From contig NZ_JTDK01000006.1 in assembly GCF_000802305.1 (NCBI RefSeq), positions 620,001 through 684,000 on the forward strand: a stretch of DNA of 64,000 nucleotides. The letters are read 5' to 3'. Position numbers and translations under genes: made by a program. This DNA is from Microbacterium mangrovi (lineage in GTDB: Bacteria > Actinomycetota > Actinomycetes > Actinomycetales > Microbacteriaceae). Shown here one piece after another: positions 35,361-44,447 of this stretch. The notes under the pieces are model-generated. The model was not told the DNA's origin, ran no database searches, and was given only the letters and a program-made list of their open reading frames with translations. Position 1 is the stretch's first letter, and each line of letters starts with the position of its first letter.

Positions 35361-37087
35361 GCTGCCTCCACCGAGAGCTGGGAGTCCACGATCTCGCGAT
35401 ACGTGTCGTTGGACGAGACCAGTTCGTCGTGCGTGCCCATGCCGACGATGCGGCCGTGGTCGAGCACGAGGATCTGGTCGGCGTGCTGGATCGTCGACAC
35501 GCGCTGCGCGACGACGAGTCTGGTCGCATCCGGCAGCCGGGTGTCCAGCGCGTGTCGCAGGGCCGCGTCGGTGCGCAGGTCCAGGGCGGAGAACGAGTCG
35601 TCGAAGATGTACACCTCGGGGTTTCGCACGAGGGCGCGGGCGATCGCGAGCCGCTGCCGCTGACCGCCGGACACGTTGGTGCCGCCCTGCGCGATCGGCG
35701 CCTCCAGCTGCTCCGGCATCCTCTCCACGAAGTCGCGCCCCTGCGCGATCTCCAGCGCCCGCCACAGGTCGTCGTCGGTCGCTTCCTCGTCGCCGTAGCG
35801 GAGGTTGGATGCCACGGTCCCGCTGAACAGGAACGCCCGCTGCGGCACGAGGCCGACGCGCCTCCACAGTTCGTCCGGGTCGTAGTCGCGCACGTCCACG
35901 CCGTCGACAGTGACCGAGCCCGCCGTCACGTCGAACAGCCGCGGGATGAGACCGATCAGGGTCGTCTTGCCGGAGCCGGTCGATCCGATGATCGCCGTCG
36001 TCGTGCCGGGCTCCAGCGTGAAGCTGATGTCGTGCAGGACCGCGTCGTCGGCTCCGGGGTACGCGAAATCGACGTGGTCGAACTCGATGCGGCCGACGGG
36101 TGCCGGGGCATCCTCGGGGCTCGCCGGCACCGCCACGGACGGCGTCGTCTCGAGGACCTCGCCGATGCGGGTCGCGCACACCGCCGCCCGCGGGATCATG
36201 ACGAACATCATCGTGGCCATCATCACGCCCATGAGGATCTGCATGAGGTACGTGAGGAACGCGAACAGCGTGCCGATCTGGGCGCTGCCGTCCTGCACCT
36301 GGAACGCGCCGAACCAGATCACGGCGACCGAGGAGACGTTCAGCACCAGCATCACCGCGGGGAACATCATCGCCATGAGGTTCCCGGCCCGCAGGCCCGT
36401 GTCGCGCACGTCGGCCGAGGCCTGCGTGAACCGGGCGCGCTCCTGCCGTTCACGAACGAAAGCACGCACCACGCGGATGCCCGTGAGCTGCTCGCGCATG
36501 ATCTGGTTCTCGCGGTCGATCCGGCGCTGCATCGACCGGAACGCGGGCACCATCCGCACCACGATGAGCGACACGATGATCAGCAGCACCGGCACCGAGA
36601 CGAGCATCAGCCAGGACAGCCCGACATCCTGCTTGATCGCGAAGATCACCCCGCCGATCGCGAGGATGGGCGCCGAGACCATCAGGGTCGCCGACATCTG
36701 CACCAGCATCTGCACCTGCTGCACGTCGTTCGTGTTGCGGGTGATCAGCGACGGGGCGCCGAAGGCGCCGACCTCCCGCTGGGAGAACGACACCACGCGG
36801 CGGAAGAGGTCGTGCCGGAGGTCGCGTCCCATCCCCATCGCCAGCCGCGACCCGAAGTACACGGCGACGATCGAGCAGACGATCTGCGCCAGGCTCACCG
36901 CGAGCATCAGCGCGCCGGTGCGCCAGATGTAGCCGATGTCGCCGGTGATGACGCCCTTGTCGATGATGTCGGCGTTGAGCGTCGGCAGCCACAGGGATGC
37001 CAGAGACTGCGCGATCTGGAAGACGAGGACGCCGACCATCAGCGCCCACGCGGGGCTGAGATAGCGAACGAGGAGCTTGCCGAGCAT
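35357..37087 (-). CDS. ABC exporter half-transporter with degenerate ATPase site
   Basis: 576 residues: six membrane helices then an ATPase domain. Walker A is IGSTGSGKTTL and the signature is the standard NVSGGQRQ. Walker B reads VYIFDDSFSALD, with Asp in place of the catalytic Glu, and the H-loop has Gln (LVVAQRVST). These changes are those of the inactive-site subunit in heterodimers such as TM287/288. The gene comes first in the operon; ATG 37087 is preceded by AGGAAGGA. A TAGGTT box at 37150-37145 may be the promoter. Confidence 0.93.
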   Translation of the reverse strand: MLGKLLVRYLSPAWALMVGVLVFQIAQSLASLWLPTLNADIIDKGVITGDIGYIWRTGALMLAVSLAQIVCSIVAVYFGSRLAMGMGRDLRHDLFRRVVSFSQREVGAFGAPSLITRNTNDVQQVQMLVQMSATLMVSAPILAIGGVIFAIKQDVGLSWLMLVSVPVLLIIVSLIVVRMVPAFRSMQRRIDRENQIMREQLTGIRVVRAFVRERQERARFTQASADVRDTGLRAGNLMAMMFPAVMLVLNVSSVAVIWFGAFQVQDGSAQIGTLFAFLTYLMQILMGVMMATMMFVMIPRAAVCATRIGEVLETTPSVAVPASPEDAPAPVGRIEFDHVDFAYPGADDAVLHDISFTLEPGTTTAIIGSTGSGKTTLIGLIPRLFDVTAGSVTVDGVDVRDYDPDELWRRVGLVPQRAFLFSGTVASNLRYGDEEATDDDLWRALEIAQGRDFVERMPEQLEAPIAQGGTNVSGGQRQRLAIARALVRNPEVYIFDDSFSALDLRTDAALRHALDTRLPDATRLVVAQRVSTIQHADQILVLDHGRIVGMGTHDELVSSNDTYREIVDSQLSVEAA

Positions 37088-37206
37088 GGCGTCCTTCCTG
37101 CACGCACGCCCCCGGCGGCGGCCGATCGTTGCGGTGCGTCAACAAACCTAACGCCGACCCGGCGGATGCCGGAAGCCGGACGCGTGCGCTGTCAGCGAAC
37201 CGCGGA

Positions 37207-37992
37207 TCACTCGCCGCGGAAGACCGGCTTGCGCTTCTCGGTGAAGGCGGCGAAGCCCTCGCGGTAGTCGGCGGTCGCCTGCAGGGCGACCTGCGCGGCG
37301 TTCTCTCGGGCGAGGGCGGCCCACAGCCCCAGCCTTTCGTCGCGGAGCTCCTGGATGATGCGCTTGGAGGCGAGGAACGCCTGGGTGGCGCCGACCGCGG
37401 CCGTCTCGGCGGCCGCGATCGTGGCCTCCTCGACCTCGTCCGCCGGGAAGACCTGGGAGAAGAGTCCCGCGGTCTCCGCCTCCGCCCCGGTCATCAGTCG
37501 TCCGGTGTAGATCAGGTCGAGGGCGCGATGCGCGCCCAGCCGCTCGTAGAACAGGGCGTGGCCGCCGGAATCCAGCGCGGCTCCGAGCGCGGCGAACGGC
37601 GAGCCGATCCTGGCCGTGTCGGCGACGTAGACGACGTCCGTCGCGATCAGCAGCCCGAGTCCCACCCCCAGACACGCGCCGTGCGCGACCGCGAAGGTCG
37701 GCGCGGGGAACGCGGCCATGGTCTGCAGCAGCGGAGCCAGCGCACCGTCGAGGTACCCGGACACGTCGTCGGTGGCGGCATCCACCCCGGCGATGTCCCG
37801 CCCGGCGCAGAACGCCCGCCCCTCGCCGCGCAGCACCAGGGCGCGCACGCCGGACGACTCGGCCACCGCGTACGCGGCCGCGAGCTCCTCGAGCCCCTCG
37901 ACGTCGAGGGCGTTGAGCTTGTCGGGGGCGTCCAGGGTCACGATCGCGAGTTGGACGTCATCGGCCACGGGACGGATGTCGAGCTCGATCAT
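37207..37992 (-). CDS. paaG: Crotonase-fold isomerase, PaaG-like
   Basis: 261 residues of the enoyl-CoA hydratase/isomerase family. The oxyanion-hole motifs are GRAFCAGRDIAGVD and [15 protein letters not shown]. The two hydratase glutamates are missing; the region reads GSPFAALGAALDSGG, with an Asp where PaaG has its catalytic Asp. So it more likely acts as the ring 1,2-epoxyphenylacetyl-CoA isomerase than as a hydratase. It is the last gene of the paaABCDE operon, 24 bases after paaE. GAGGATCGC precedes the ATG. Confidence 0.82.
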   Translation of the reverse strand: MIELDIRPVADDVQLAIVTLDAPDKLNALDVEGLEELAAAYAVAESSGVRALVLRGEGRAFCAGRDIAGVDAATDDVSGYLDGALAPLLQTMAAFPAPTFAVAHGACLGVGLGLLIATDVVYVADTARIGSPFAALGAALDSGGHALFYERLGAHRALDLIYTGRLMTGAEAETAGLFSQVFPADEVEEATIAAAETAAVGATQAFLASKRIIQELRDERLGLWAALARENAAQVALQATADYREGFAAFTEKRKPVFRGE

Positions 37993-38016
37993 GCGATCCT
38001 CCTGAGCGGTCGTCGG

Positions 38017-39117
38017 TCAGCTGTCGTAGTCCACCACGACTCGGTCGGTCGTGGGGTGCGACTGGCAGGTGAGCACGTAACCCCGCTCGATCTCGTCGGG
38101 CTCGAGCGCGTAGTTCTCGGTCATCGTCACCGAGCCCTGCACCAGGCGCGCCCGGCACGTGCCGCACACCCCGCCCGAGCACGAGTACGGGGCGTCCGGA
38201 CGCACTCTCAGCGCCGCGGTGAGCAGCGATTCGCGCGCGACGAGCGGACTGTCGACGTGGTTGCTCTGGCCGTCGAGGGTGAAATCCAGCGCGTAGGTCG
38301 GCTCGTCCGCGCGCACCGCGACAGGACGGGCCGGCTGCTCGTGGTCCTCCCCCGTGGTGAACAGCTCGAAGCGGATGTGCTCGCGCGGCACGCCGGCGTC
38401 TTCGAGCACGTCCCGGCACAGCTGCACCAGCTCGATGGGGCCGCACAGGAACCACTCGTCGACGGTCGCGGGCGGCAGCAGCCGGTCCAGGATCGTCCGC
38501 AGCTTCGGCTCGTCGATGCGGCCGGACAGGACGGGCGCCGCTCGCTGTTCGCGGGAGAGCACGTGGTGCAGCGTCAGCCGCGCCGGAAAGCGGTCCTTCA
38601 GGTCGGCGAGCTCGTCCGCGAACATGACGTCGGTCTGCGACCGGTTCGTGTAGACGAGCGTGAACCGGGACGTGTCGGATGCCTCCAGCACGGAGGTCGC
38701 GACCGCCATCAGCGGGGTGATGCCCGACCCGGCGGCGATGCCCGCCACGTGCGTGCCCTCGAGCTCGGCGAGCCGGGTCGTGAACGTGCCCTGCGGGCTC
38801 ATCACGTCGAGCACGGTCCCCGGATGCAGCTCCGTGTGCGCCCAGGCCGAGAACCGGCCCCCGGGGTCGCGTTTGATGGCCACGCTGACCTCGCCGGGTC
38901 CTGTCGCCGTGCCGGGTCGGGGCGCCCGGCACAGGGAGTACGAGCGGCGCACCTCGCGGCCGTCGATCCGGGCCCGCAGCGCGACGTTCTGCCCGGGCAG
39001 GTAGCGGTAGTCGTCGACGAGCTCCTCCGGCACGGCGAAGGTCACCTCGATGGCGTCGTCGGTGAGGGGTCGCACATCGGCGACCGTCAGGGCATGGAAG
39101 CGTCCTCGCGCCGGCAT
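38017..39117 (-). CDS. paaE: Phenylacetyl-CoA epoxidase reductase subunit PaaE
   Basis: 366 residues. The N-terminal two thirds is a ferredoxin-NADP reductase module (FAD motif RRSYSLC, NADP motif AAGSGITPLMAV, C-terminal LCGP). The C-terminal third is a plant-type [2Fe-2S] ferredoxin with CSGGVCGTCRARL and a later Cys in LTCQSHP. It passes electrons from NADPH to the diiron PaaAC oxygenase. It starts one base after the paaD stop. Confidence 0.96.
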   Translation of the reverse strand: MPARGRFHALTVADVRPLTDDAIEVTFAVPEELVDDYRYLPGQNVALRARIDGREVRRSYSLCRAPRPGTATGPGEVSVAIKRDPGGRFSAWAHTELHPGTVLDVMSPQGTFTTRLAELEGTHVAGIAAGSGITPLMAVATSVLEASDTSRFTLVYTNRSQTDVMFADELADLKDRFPARLTLHHVLSREQRAAPVLSGRIDEPKLRTILDRLLPPATVDEWFLCGPIELVQLCRDVLEDAGVPREHIRFELFTTGEDHEQPARPVAVRADEPTYALDFTLDGQSNHVDSPLVARESLLTAALRVRPDAPYSCSGGVCGTCRARLVQGSVTMTENYALEPDEIERGYVLTCQSHPTTDRVVVDYDS

Positions 39118-39118
39118 G

Positions 39119-39589
39119 TCAGTGCGCCTTGAAGTGGTCGAACGGCTCGTCGCACGCCCGGCACTGGTACAGCGCCTTGCACGAGGTGGAGCCGAACCGG
39201 GCGAGTTCCCGGGTGTCCAGGGATCCGCAGCGCGGGCACTTCACCGACAGCCGCAGCGGGATCGGCCCGCGGCGCTCGGTCACCGCACCCGGGGGCGCGA
39301 TCCCGAACGCGGCGAGCGCCTCGCGCCCGCGCGGGGTGATCCAGTCGGTCGTCCAGGCGGGGGCGAGGGCCGTGCGCACGTCCACCCGGGCGAAGCCGGC
39401 GGCGGTCAGGGCGAGCACCAGGTCGTCGCGGATCGTCTCCATGGCCGGGCATCCCGAATAGGTCGGAGTGATCGTGACCGTGACGGCATCGCCGTCTTCG
39501 CGGACCTCGCGCAGCACGCCGAGGTCGGCGATCGACAGCACCGGGATCTCCGGGTCGGCCACGGTCGATGCGACGTCCCACGCGGTCAC
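39119..39589 (-). CDS. paaD: Phenylacetyl-CoA epoxidase accessory subunit PaaD
   Basis: 156 residues: an N-terminal DUF59/MIP18-like domain with ITPTYSGCPAMETI, and a C-terminal zinc-ribbon-like part with CPRCGS and CKALYQCRACDEPFDHFK. PaaD is thought to help assemble the metal centres of the epoxidase. The GTG start at 39589 overlaps the paaC stop by four bases. Confidence 0.93.
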   Translation of the reverse strand: MTAWDVASTVADPEIPVLSIADLGVLREVREDGDAVTVTITPTYSGCPAMETIRDDLVLALTAAGFARVDVRTALAPAWTTDWITPRGREALAAFGIAPPGAVTERRGPIPLRLSVKCPRCGSLDTRELARFGSTSCKALYQCRACDEPFDHFKAH

Positions 39590-40428
39590 CAGGTCACCCC
39601 CGGATGCTGCCGGGCGAGCACCTGCATCTCGGCGAGCAGGTAGCCCATCGCCGGGAAGTGGATGCCGCGTCTGCCGCCCGCGGAGCTCGGGGGCACGTCC
39701 GGCACCTCGAGATCGCACTCGGCGAAGACGGCGGCGATGACCTCGTCGAACCGGCCGCGCAGGCTCGAGGGACGAACGGCGACGCCGGGGGCATCCTTCT
39801 CGAGCCGTTCGATCAGCGGCCCGTCGCGGAACAGCTCGTCGACGTACGGCCAGATGTCGGTCACGGCGGTGATCATCCGACGGCGGGACTCCTCCGTGCC
39901 GTCGGCGAGGCGCAGCGTCCACTGCACGGCATGATCGCGGTGGTACTCCACCTCTTTGACCGCCTTGGCCGCGATCGCCGCGAGCGGGGCGTCCGTGGAG
40001 CGCTGCAGCGCGGTGTACAGCTCGAACTGGAAGCAGGATGCCACCAGCTGCCGCGCGATGGTGTGCGCGAAGTCGCCGTTCGGCTGCTCGAACAGCCACG
40101 CGGTGCGCCAGTCGGGTTCGTCGCGGAAGTAGGCGAGGTCGTCTTCGCTGCGGCCGTCCCAGGTTCCGGCGTACCGCAGCAGGCTGCGGGCGTGGCCGAG
40201 GTCGTCGAGGGCGATGTTGCCGAGCGCGACGTCCTCTTCGAGCTCGGGGGCCCGCGCGATCCAGGCGCCCAGCTGCTGGGCGAGGATCAGTGCGTCGTCA
40301 CCGAGCCACAGCGCGTACTCCGCGACGTCGGCGGACGGTGCGACGCCGTCGCCGCCGGCGAGCTCGGTGGACAGAGCGATCTCGTCGACGGTGACGTGGA
40401 CGCCATCAGTCTGGGTGGTCTCGCTCAC
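39586..40428 (-). CDS. paaC: Phenylacetyl-CoA epoxidase structural subunit PaaC
   Basis: 280 residues of the ferritin-like fold. It is the non-catalytic partner of PaaA. YALWLGDDALILAQQLGAWI, ALDDLGHARSLL, EVEYHRDHAVQWTLRLADGTEES and HFPAMGYLLAEMQVLARQHPG are typical. GTG 40428 overlaps the paaB stop by four bases. Confidence 0.95.
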   Translation of the reverse strand: MSETTQTDGVHVTVDEIALSTELAGGDGVAPSADVAEYALWLGDDALILAQQLGAWIARAPELEEDVALGNIALDDLGHARSLLRYAGTWDGRSEDDLAYFRDEPDWRTAWLFEQPNGDFAHTIARQLVASCFQFELYTALQRSTDAPLAAIAAKAVKEVEYHRDHAVQWTLRLADGTEESRRRMITAVTDIWPYVDELFRDGPLIERLEKDAPGVAVRPSSLRGRFDEVIAAVFAECDLEVPDVPPSSAGGRRGIHFPAMGYLLAEMQVLARQHPGVTW

Positions 40429-40745
40429 AGGTGCGGCACCCCCTCGGAGGCGGTGTAGTACTTGGCGTGCCGGTAGTTCTTGCCGGCCGCGCTCTCGAAC
40501 AGGGCGCCCTTGTGGGCCGGGTCGCTGGTGGTGATCGCCTCGGACGGCACCACCCAGATCGAGACCCCCTCGCCGCGGCGGGTGTACAGGTCGCGGCCGT
40601 TGCGCAGCGCCATCTCGGCATCCGGCGCGTGCAGCGAGCCGACGTGCACATGGCTGAGGCCACGGGAGGCGCGCACGAACACCTCCCACAGCGGCCACAC
40701 CTCGGGGGCGTCCGTGCGGGTCGAGTCGGAACCGGGTGCGGACAT
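40425..40745 (-). CDS. paaB: Phenylacetyl-CoA epoxidase subunit PaaB
   Basis: 106 residues, normal length. WPLWEVFVRASRGLSHVHVGSLHA and GVSIWVVPSEAI are diagnostic. The ATG at 40745-40743 and its GAGAGG ribosome binding site lie inside one copy of a 22-base direct repeat whose other copy contains the paaA stop. Between the copies sits a REP-like element, so paaA and paaB, which once overlapped, are now 64 bases apart. Confidence 0.95.
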   Translation of the reverse strand: MSAPGSDSTRTDAPEVWPLWEVFVRASRGLSHVHVGSLHAPDAEMALRNGRDLYTRRGEGVSIWVVPSEAITTSDPAHKGALFESAAGKNYRHAKYYTASEGVPHL

Positions 40746-40829
40746 CAGGCGGCCTCTCGATCGGGGGTGGTTTGCCCTTCGACAAGCTCAGGGCGCAGGA
40801 CTCCGTGCATCAGGCGGCCTCTCGATCGG
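40743..40829. repeat. 22-base direct repeat flanking a REP-like insert between paaB and paaA
   Basis: The same 22 bases occur at 40743-40764 and 40808-40829. The 43 bases between (40765-40807) contain the imperfect palindrome CCCTTCGACAAGCTCAGGG at 40775-40793, a core found in many high-GC genomes. Copy 1 holds the paaB start and its ribosome binding site; copy 2 holds the paaA stop. Collapsing one copy with the insert would restore a TGATG stop/start overlap. Confidence 0.88.
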
Positions 40830-41808
40830 ACTCGGCGCCGCGTTTCGTCTCGCTTCGCTCGCGGGGCGACCGTTTCTCGGCGTAGGCCGCGGCGGCCTCG
40901 CGGACCCAGGCTCCGTCCTCGTGGGCGTCGCGACGGTGCTGCAGGCGGTACGCGTTCATCGGGCCGCGGCCGGCGAGCACCTCCTGGAACTCGGTCCAGT
41001 CGATCTCGCTGGTGATCCAGCGCTCGTTCTCCTCGTCCCAGCGCAGCTCCGGGTCGGGCAGAGTGACTCCCAGCGCCTCGGCCTGCGGGACGAGCATCCC
41101 GATGAACCGCTGACGCAGATCGTCGTTCGAGAAGCGCTTGATCTTCCACGCCATCGACTGGGCCGAGTTCGGCGACTCGTCATCGGGCGGCCCGAACATC
41201 ATGAGGCTCGGCCAGTACCAGCGGTTCACGGCATCCTGCGCCATCTCGCGCTGCGCCTCGCTCCCCTGCATGAGCGTCAGCAGGATCTCGAAGCCCTGCC
41301 GCTGGTGGAACGACTCCTCCTTGCAGATGCGCACCATCGCCCGCCCGTACGGACCGTACGACGCCCGGCACAGCGGCACCTGGTTGCAGATCGCGGCCCC
41401 GTCCACGAGCCAGCCGATCGCCCCCATATCGGCCCACGTCGGCGTCGGGTAGTTGAAGATCGACGAGTAGCGGGCCTTGCCGTCGATGAGCTGCTGCGTC
41501 ATCACGTCGCGGGCGATGCCCAGCGTCTGCGCGGCCGCGTACAGGTACAGACCGTGGCCCGCCTCATCCTGCACCTTCGCCATCAGGATCGCCTTGCGCT
41601 TGAGGCTCGGAGCCCGCGTGATCCAGTTGCCCTCCGGCTGCATGCCGATGATCTCGGAGTGCGCGTGCTGCGAGATCTGCCGGATGAGGGTGCGCCGGTA
41701 GGCGTCCGGCATCCAGTCCCGCGGCTCGATGCGCTGATCGGCGGCGATGAGCGCGTCGAACTCCGCCTGCAGCTCGGCCTGCGCGTCTGGCGTCATGGTC
41801 TCGGTCAT
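40810..41808 (-). CDS. paaA: Phenylacetyl-CoA epoxidase catalytic subunit PaaA
   Basis: 332 residues. This diiron ferritin-like subunit makes 1,2-epoxyphenylacetyl-Co[16 protein letters not shown] and [17 protein letters not shown] carry the ExxH iron ligands; [18 protein letters not shown] is also conserved. ATG 41808 is preceded by GGAGGG. It leads the paaABCDE-paaG operon. The promoter -10 CATAAT (41855-41850) is overlapped by the PaaR-type operator. Confidence 0.97.
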   Translation of the reverse strand: MTETMTPDAQAELQAEFDALIAADQRIEPRDWMPDAYRRTLIRQISQHAHSEIIGMQPEGNWITRAPSLKRKAILMAKVQDEAGHGLYLYAAAQTLGIARDVMTQQLIDGKARYSSIFNYPTPTWADMGAIGWLVDGAAICNQVPLCRASYGPYGRAMVRICKEESFHQRQGFEILLTLMQGSEAQREMAQDAVNRWYWPSLMMFGPPDDESPNSAQSMAWKIKRFSNDDLRQRFIGMLVPQAEALGVTLPDPELRWDEENERWITSEIDWTEFQEVLAGRGPMNAYRLQHRRDAHEDGAWVREAAAAYAEKRSPRERSETKRGAESDREAA

Positions 41809-41829
41809 CGTCGACCCTCCGTCCGGAAA

Positions 41830-41851
41830 TACCAACCGTTCGTTCAGTAAT
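41830..41851. promoter_or_regulatory. PaaR-type operator between paaA and paaI
   Basis: An imperfect 22-base inverted repeat that ends in CGTTCAGTAAT. It matches the site at 59379-59400, next to the TetR/PaaR gene, in 20 of 22 positions. It overlaps the -10 box of paaA and lies between the two divergent promoters, so one repressor could silence both directions. Confidence 0.75.
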
Positions 41852-41896
41852 TATGGCATACTCTGGCACAGACGCACACGTTCGAAGGAGAACAGG

Positions 41897-42304
41897 ATGC
41901 CGGACGCCACCCGCTCCACGCACACGATGATGCAGAACGACCGCGCCGCGCGGGCGCTCGGCATCCGCATCGAGGTGAACGAGCCCGGACGCGCCGTCAT
42001 GTCGATGCTCATCCGCGACGACATGACCAACGGCTTCGCCATCACCCACGGCGGCATGGTCTTCGCCCTCGCCGACACGGCGTTCGCATACGCGTGCAAC
42101 GAAGACGAGAAGGTGACCGTCGCCGCCGGCGCGGACATCGCGTTCCTGAAGTCGACGACGGCCGGGCAGACGCTCACCGCGACCGCCGTGCGCCGCGTGC
42201 GCAGCGGTCGCAACGGTCTCTACGACGTCACCGTCACCGACGAGACCGGCGACGTCGTCGCGGAGTTCCGCGGTCGCTCGTTCACCACCAACCGCCCGCT
42301 CTGA
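41897..42304 (+). CDS. paaI: Hydroxyphenylacetyl-CoA thioesterase PaaI
   Basis: 135 residues of the hotdog fold. NGFAITHGGMVFALADTAFAYACN is the active-site helix region of PaaI enzymes, which rescue CoA from dead-end thioesters of the pathway. GAAGGAG precedes ATG 41897. It is the first gene of the divergent paaI-paaK unit. Confidence 0.93.
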   Translation: MPDATRSTHTMMQNDRAARALGIRIEVNEPGRAVMSMLIRDDMTNGFAITHGGMVFALADTAFAYACNEDEKVTVAAGADIAFLKSTTAGQTLTATAVRRVRSGRNGLYDVTVTDETGDVVAEFRGRSFTTNRPL

Positions 42305-42342
42305 AAGCTCGCCCGGATCGCCCCGATGCAGAGGAATCCCAC

Positions 42343-43656
42343 ATGACCGCCGCCCACCACGTCTCCGCTCCCGACGCCGCCGACCTCGATGCGGAGGAGC
42401 GCCTGAGCATCGACGAACTGCGCGAGCTCCAGCTCGAGCGCCTGCAGAGCACGGTCCGCCGCGCGTACGAGAACGTCCCGCTCTATCGCACCAAGTTCGA
42501 TGCGGCCGGCGTGCATCCCGACGACATCCGCGAACTCGACGACGTGCGAAAGCTCCCGTTCACGACGAAGGAGGACCTGCGCCAGTCGTACCCGTTCGGC
42601 ATGTTCGCCGTCCCGATGGACCAGGTGCGCCGCATCCACGCGTCCTCCGGCACCACCGGACGCCCCACCGTGGTCGGATACACGCAGGGCGACCTCGACC
42701 GGTGGGCGAGCCTGGTGGCGCGGTCGCTGCGGGCATCCGGCGTGCGCCGGGGGATGCTGCTGCACAACGCCTACGGCTACGGCCTGTTCACGGGCGGCCT
42801 CGGCCTGCACGACGGAGCCCAGGCTCTCGAGGCGACCGTCATCCCGATCTCCGGCGGGCAGACCGCACGGCAGGCGCAGCTGATCAACGACTTCCGGCCG
42901 GATGCCATCTCGTGCACGCCGAGCTACCTCCTCACCATCGGAGATGCGCTCGAGGCCGCCGGGATCGATCCCCGCTCGACGTCCCTGAAGGTCGCCATCC
43001 TCGGCGCCGAGCCGTGGACGAACGAGATGCGCACCGCCATCGAGGAGCGATTCGACCTCGACGCCGTCGACATCTACGGCCTCAGCGAGGTCATGGGTCC
43101 CGGCGTCGCGAACGAGTGCGTCGAGACCAAGGACGGTCCGCACATCTGGGAGGATCACTTCCTCCCCGAGACCATCGACGCCGAAACGGGGGCCGCGGTC
43201 GGCGACGGGGTGCTCGGCGAGCTCGTGTTCACCTCGCTCACCAAAGAGGCCTTCCCGGTGATCCGCTACCGCACGCGCGACCTCACGCGTCTGCTGCCGG
43301 GCACCGCCCGGCCGGGCATGCGCCGCATGCAGAAGGTCACCGGCCGCGACGACGACATGATCATCCTGCGCGGCGTGAACCTGTTCCCGACCCAGATCGA
43401 GGAGCTCGTGCTCGGGATCGAGCAGCTCACCCCGCACTTCATCCTGGAGCTCACCCACCCCGGACACATGGACGCGCTCACCGTGCGCATCGAACGGCAT
43501 CCTTCGCTCGACCGCGCCACGTGCGAGGCCGCGGCCGTCGTGCTGCAGAAGCGGATCAAGCAGCACATCGGCACCACGGTGGACATCGTGCTGGAGGAGC
43601 CGGGCGCGCTCCCCCGCTCGGAGGGCAAGTACAAGCGCGTGTACGACCTGCGCTGA
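42343..43656 (+). CDS. paaK: Phenylacetate-CoA ligase PaaK
   Basis: 437 residues. It activates phenylacetate with ATP and CoA, the first step of the pathway. The AMP-binding motif IHASSGTTGRPTVVGYT, then YGLSEVMGPGV, YRTRDL and RDDDMIILRGVNLFPTQIE are all present. It lies 38 bases after paaI. The downstream gene is convergent. Confidence 0.97.
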   Translation: MTAAHHVSAPDAADLDAEERLSIDELRELQLERLQSTVRRAYENVPLYRTKFDAAGVHPDDIRELDDVRKLPFTTKEDLRQSYPFGMFAVPMDQVRRIHASSGTTGRPTVVGYTQGDLDRWASLVARSLRASGVRRGMLLHNAYGYGLFTGGLGLHDGAQALEATVIPISGGQTARQAQLINDFRPDAISCTPSYLLTIGDALEAAGIDPRSTSLKVAILGAEPWTNEMRTAIEERFDLDAVDIYGLSEVMGPGVANECVETKDGPHIWEDHFLPETIDAETGAAVGDGVLGELVFTSLTKEAFPVIRYRTRDLTRLLPGTARPGMRRMQKVTGRDDDMIILRGVNLFPTQIEELVLGIEQLTPHFILELTHPGHMDALTVRIERHPSLDRATCEAAAVVLQKRIKQHIGTTVDIVLEEPGALPRSEGKYKRVYDLR

Positions 43657-43677
43657 GTGACGCCGGCCCACGCGCAC

Positions 43678-44382
43678 TCAGGCGTCGCCGGACATCTCCG
43701 CTTCGATCTCCCGACGAGAGCGCAGCAGGGTGTCCCGGGCCAGCGGAATGTCCAAGCGTCCGGACGGAGCGATCACACTCAGGGCACCCAGGCATTCCTG
43801 CCCGAGCATGATCGGCACCGCGACGACGTCGACCACATCGCCCATCCACTCGGAGTGCGACTGGGCGTAGCCGCTCGCGCGCACCGCGGCCAGGGTGTCG
43901 CCCATATCGGTGAATCGTGCCCGGTCCACATGCGCGTCGAACGCCAGCAGCACCATGCCCGACGCCGACGTGCGCAGTTCGAGGTGCGGTTCGGCCGCCT
44001 GTGTGATCGCGAACGGGCGCTTGGGCTCGTGCCGCTCCACGATGATCGCCTCATTGCCGTTGAGGACGGCGAACGAGATGGGTTCGTTGAGGAGCTGCAC
44101 CAGCGGCTCCATCCGCCGCGAGACCTCCGGCGGAATGGCCGAGTATTCGATCGCGAACCGGCCGAACACGGCGGCCCGCGGCGACAGGCGATACTCGCGC
44201 TCCTCGTCCTGCTGCAGCCAGCCCCCTTCGGCGAGGGTTGAGACGTACTGATGCGCAGCCGCGCGCGACCAGCCCAGCTCCCGGGCGATTCCCGAGACGC
44301 TCGCCCGGCCCCCGTCGAACTGCAGGAAGGCTTCGAGGACCTTGATCGTCTTGGACACGGTTTGCAGGCTCATGCCGCTCAT
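43678..44382 (-). CDS. IclR-family transcriptional regulator
   Basis: 234 residues: an N-terminal winged helix (SKTIKVLEAFLQFDG, SVSGIARELGWSRAAAHQYVSTLAEGGWL) and an IclR ligand-binding domain (ELRTSASGMVLLAF, VVAVPIMLGQECLGALSVIAPSGRLD). It lies downstream of the ABC transporter operon, on the same strand but beyond a terminator, and probably controls that operon. The ligand is unknown. Just upstream of the ATG there is AGTGAT six bases away, a poor version of the leaderless pattern. Confidence 0.92.
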   Translation of the reverse strand: MSGMSLQTVSKTIKVLEAFLQFDGGRASVSGIARELGWSRAAAHQYVSTLAEGGWLQQDEEREYRLSPRAAVFGRFAIEYSAIPPEVSRRMEPLVQLLNEPISFAVLNGNEAIIVERHEPKRPFAITQAAEPHLELRTSASGMVLLAFDAHVDRARFTDMGDTLAAVRASGYAQSHSEWMGDVVDVVAVPIMLGQECLGALSVIAPSGRLDIPLARDTLLRSRREIEAEMSGDA

Positions 44383-44403
44383 ATTCCCATCACTCGGAGG
44401 AAT

Positions 44404-44430
44404 GGCCCGGCAGCGGGTCGCTGCCGGGCC
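44404..44430 (-). terminator. Terminator of the ABC transporter/dipeptidase operon
   Basis: A perfect 12-bp stem (44404-44415 with 44419-44430) with a three-base loop lies 17 bases after the stop of the substrate-binding protein gene. On the minus strand, pyrimidines (ATTCCTCC) follow. Confidence 0.85.
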
Positions 44431-44447
44431 GTGCGCCGCCTCGGCGC

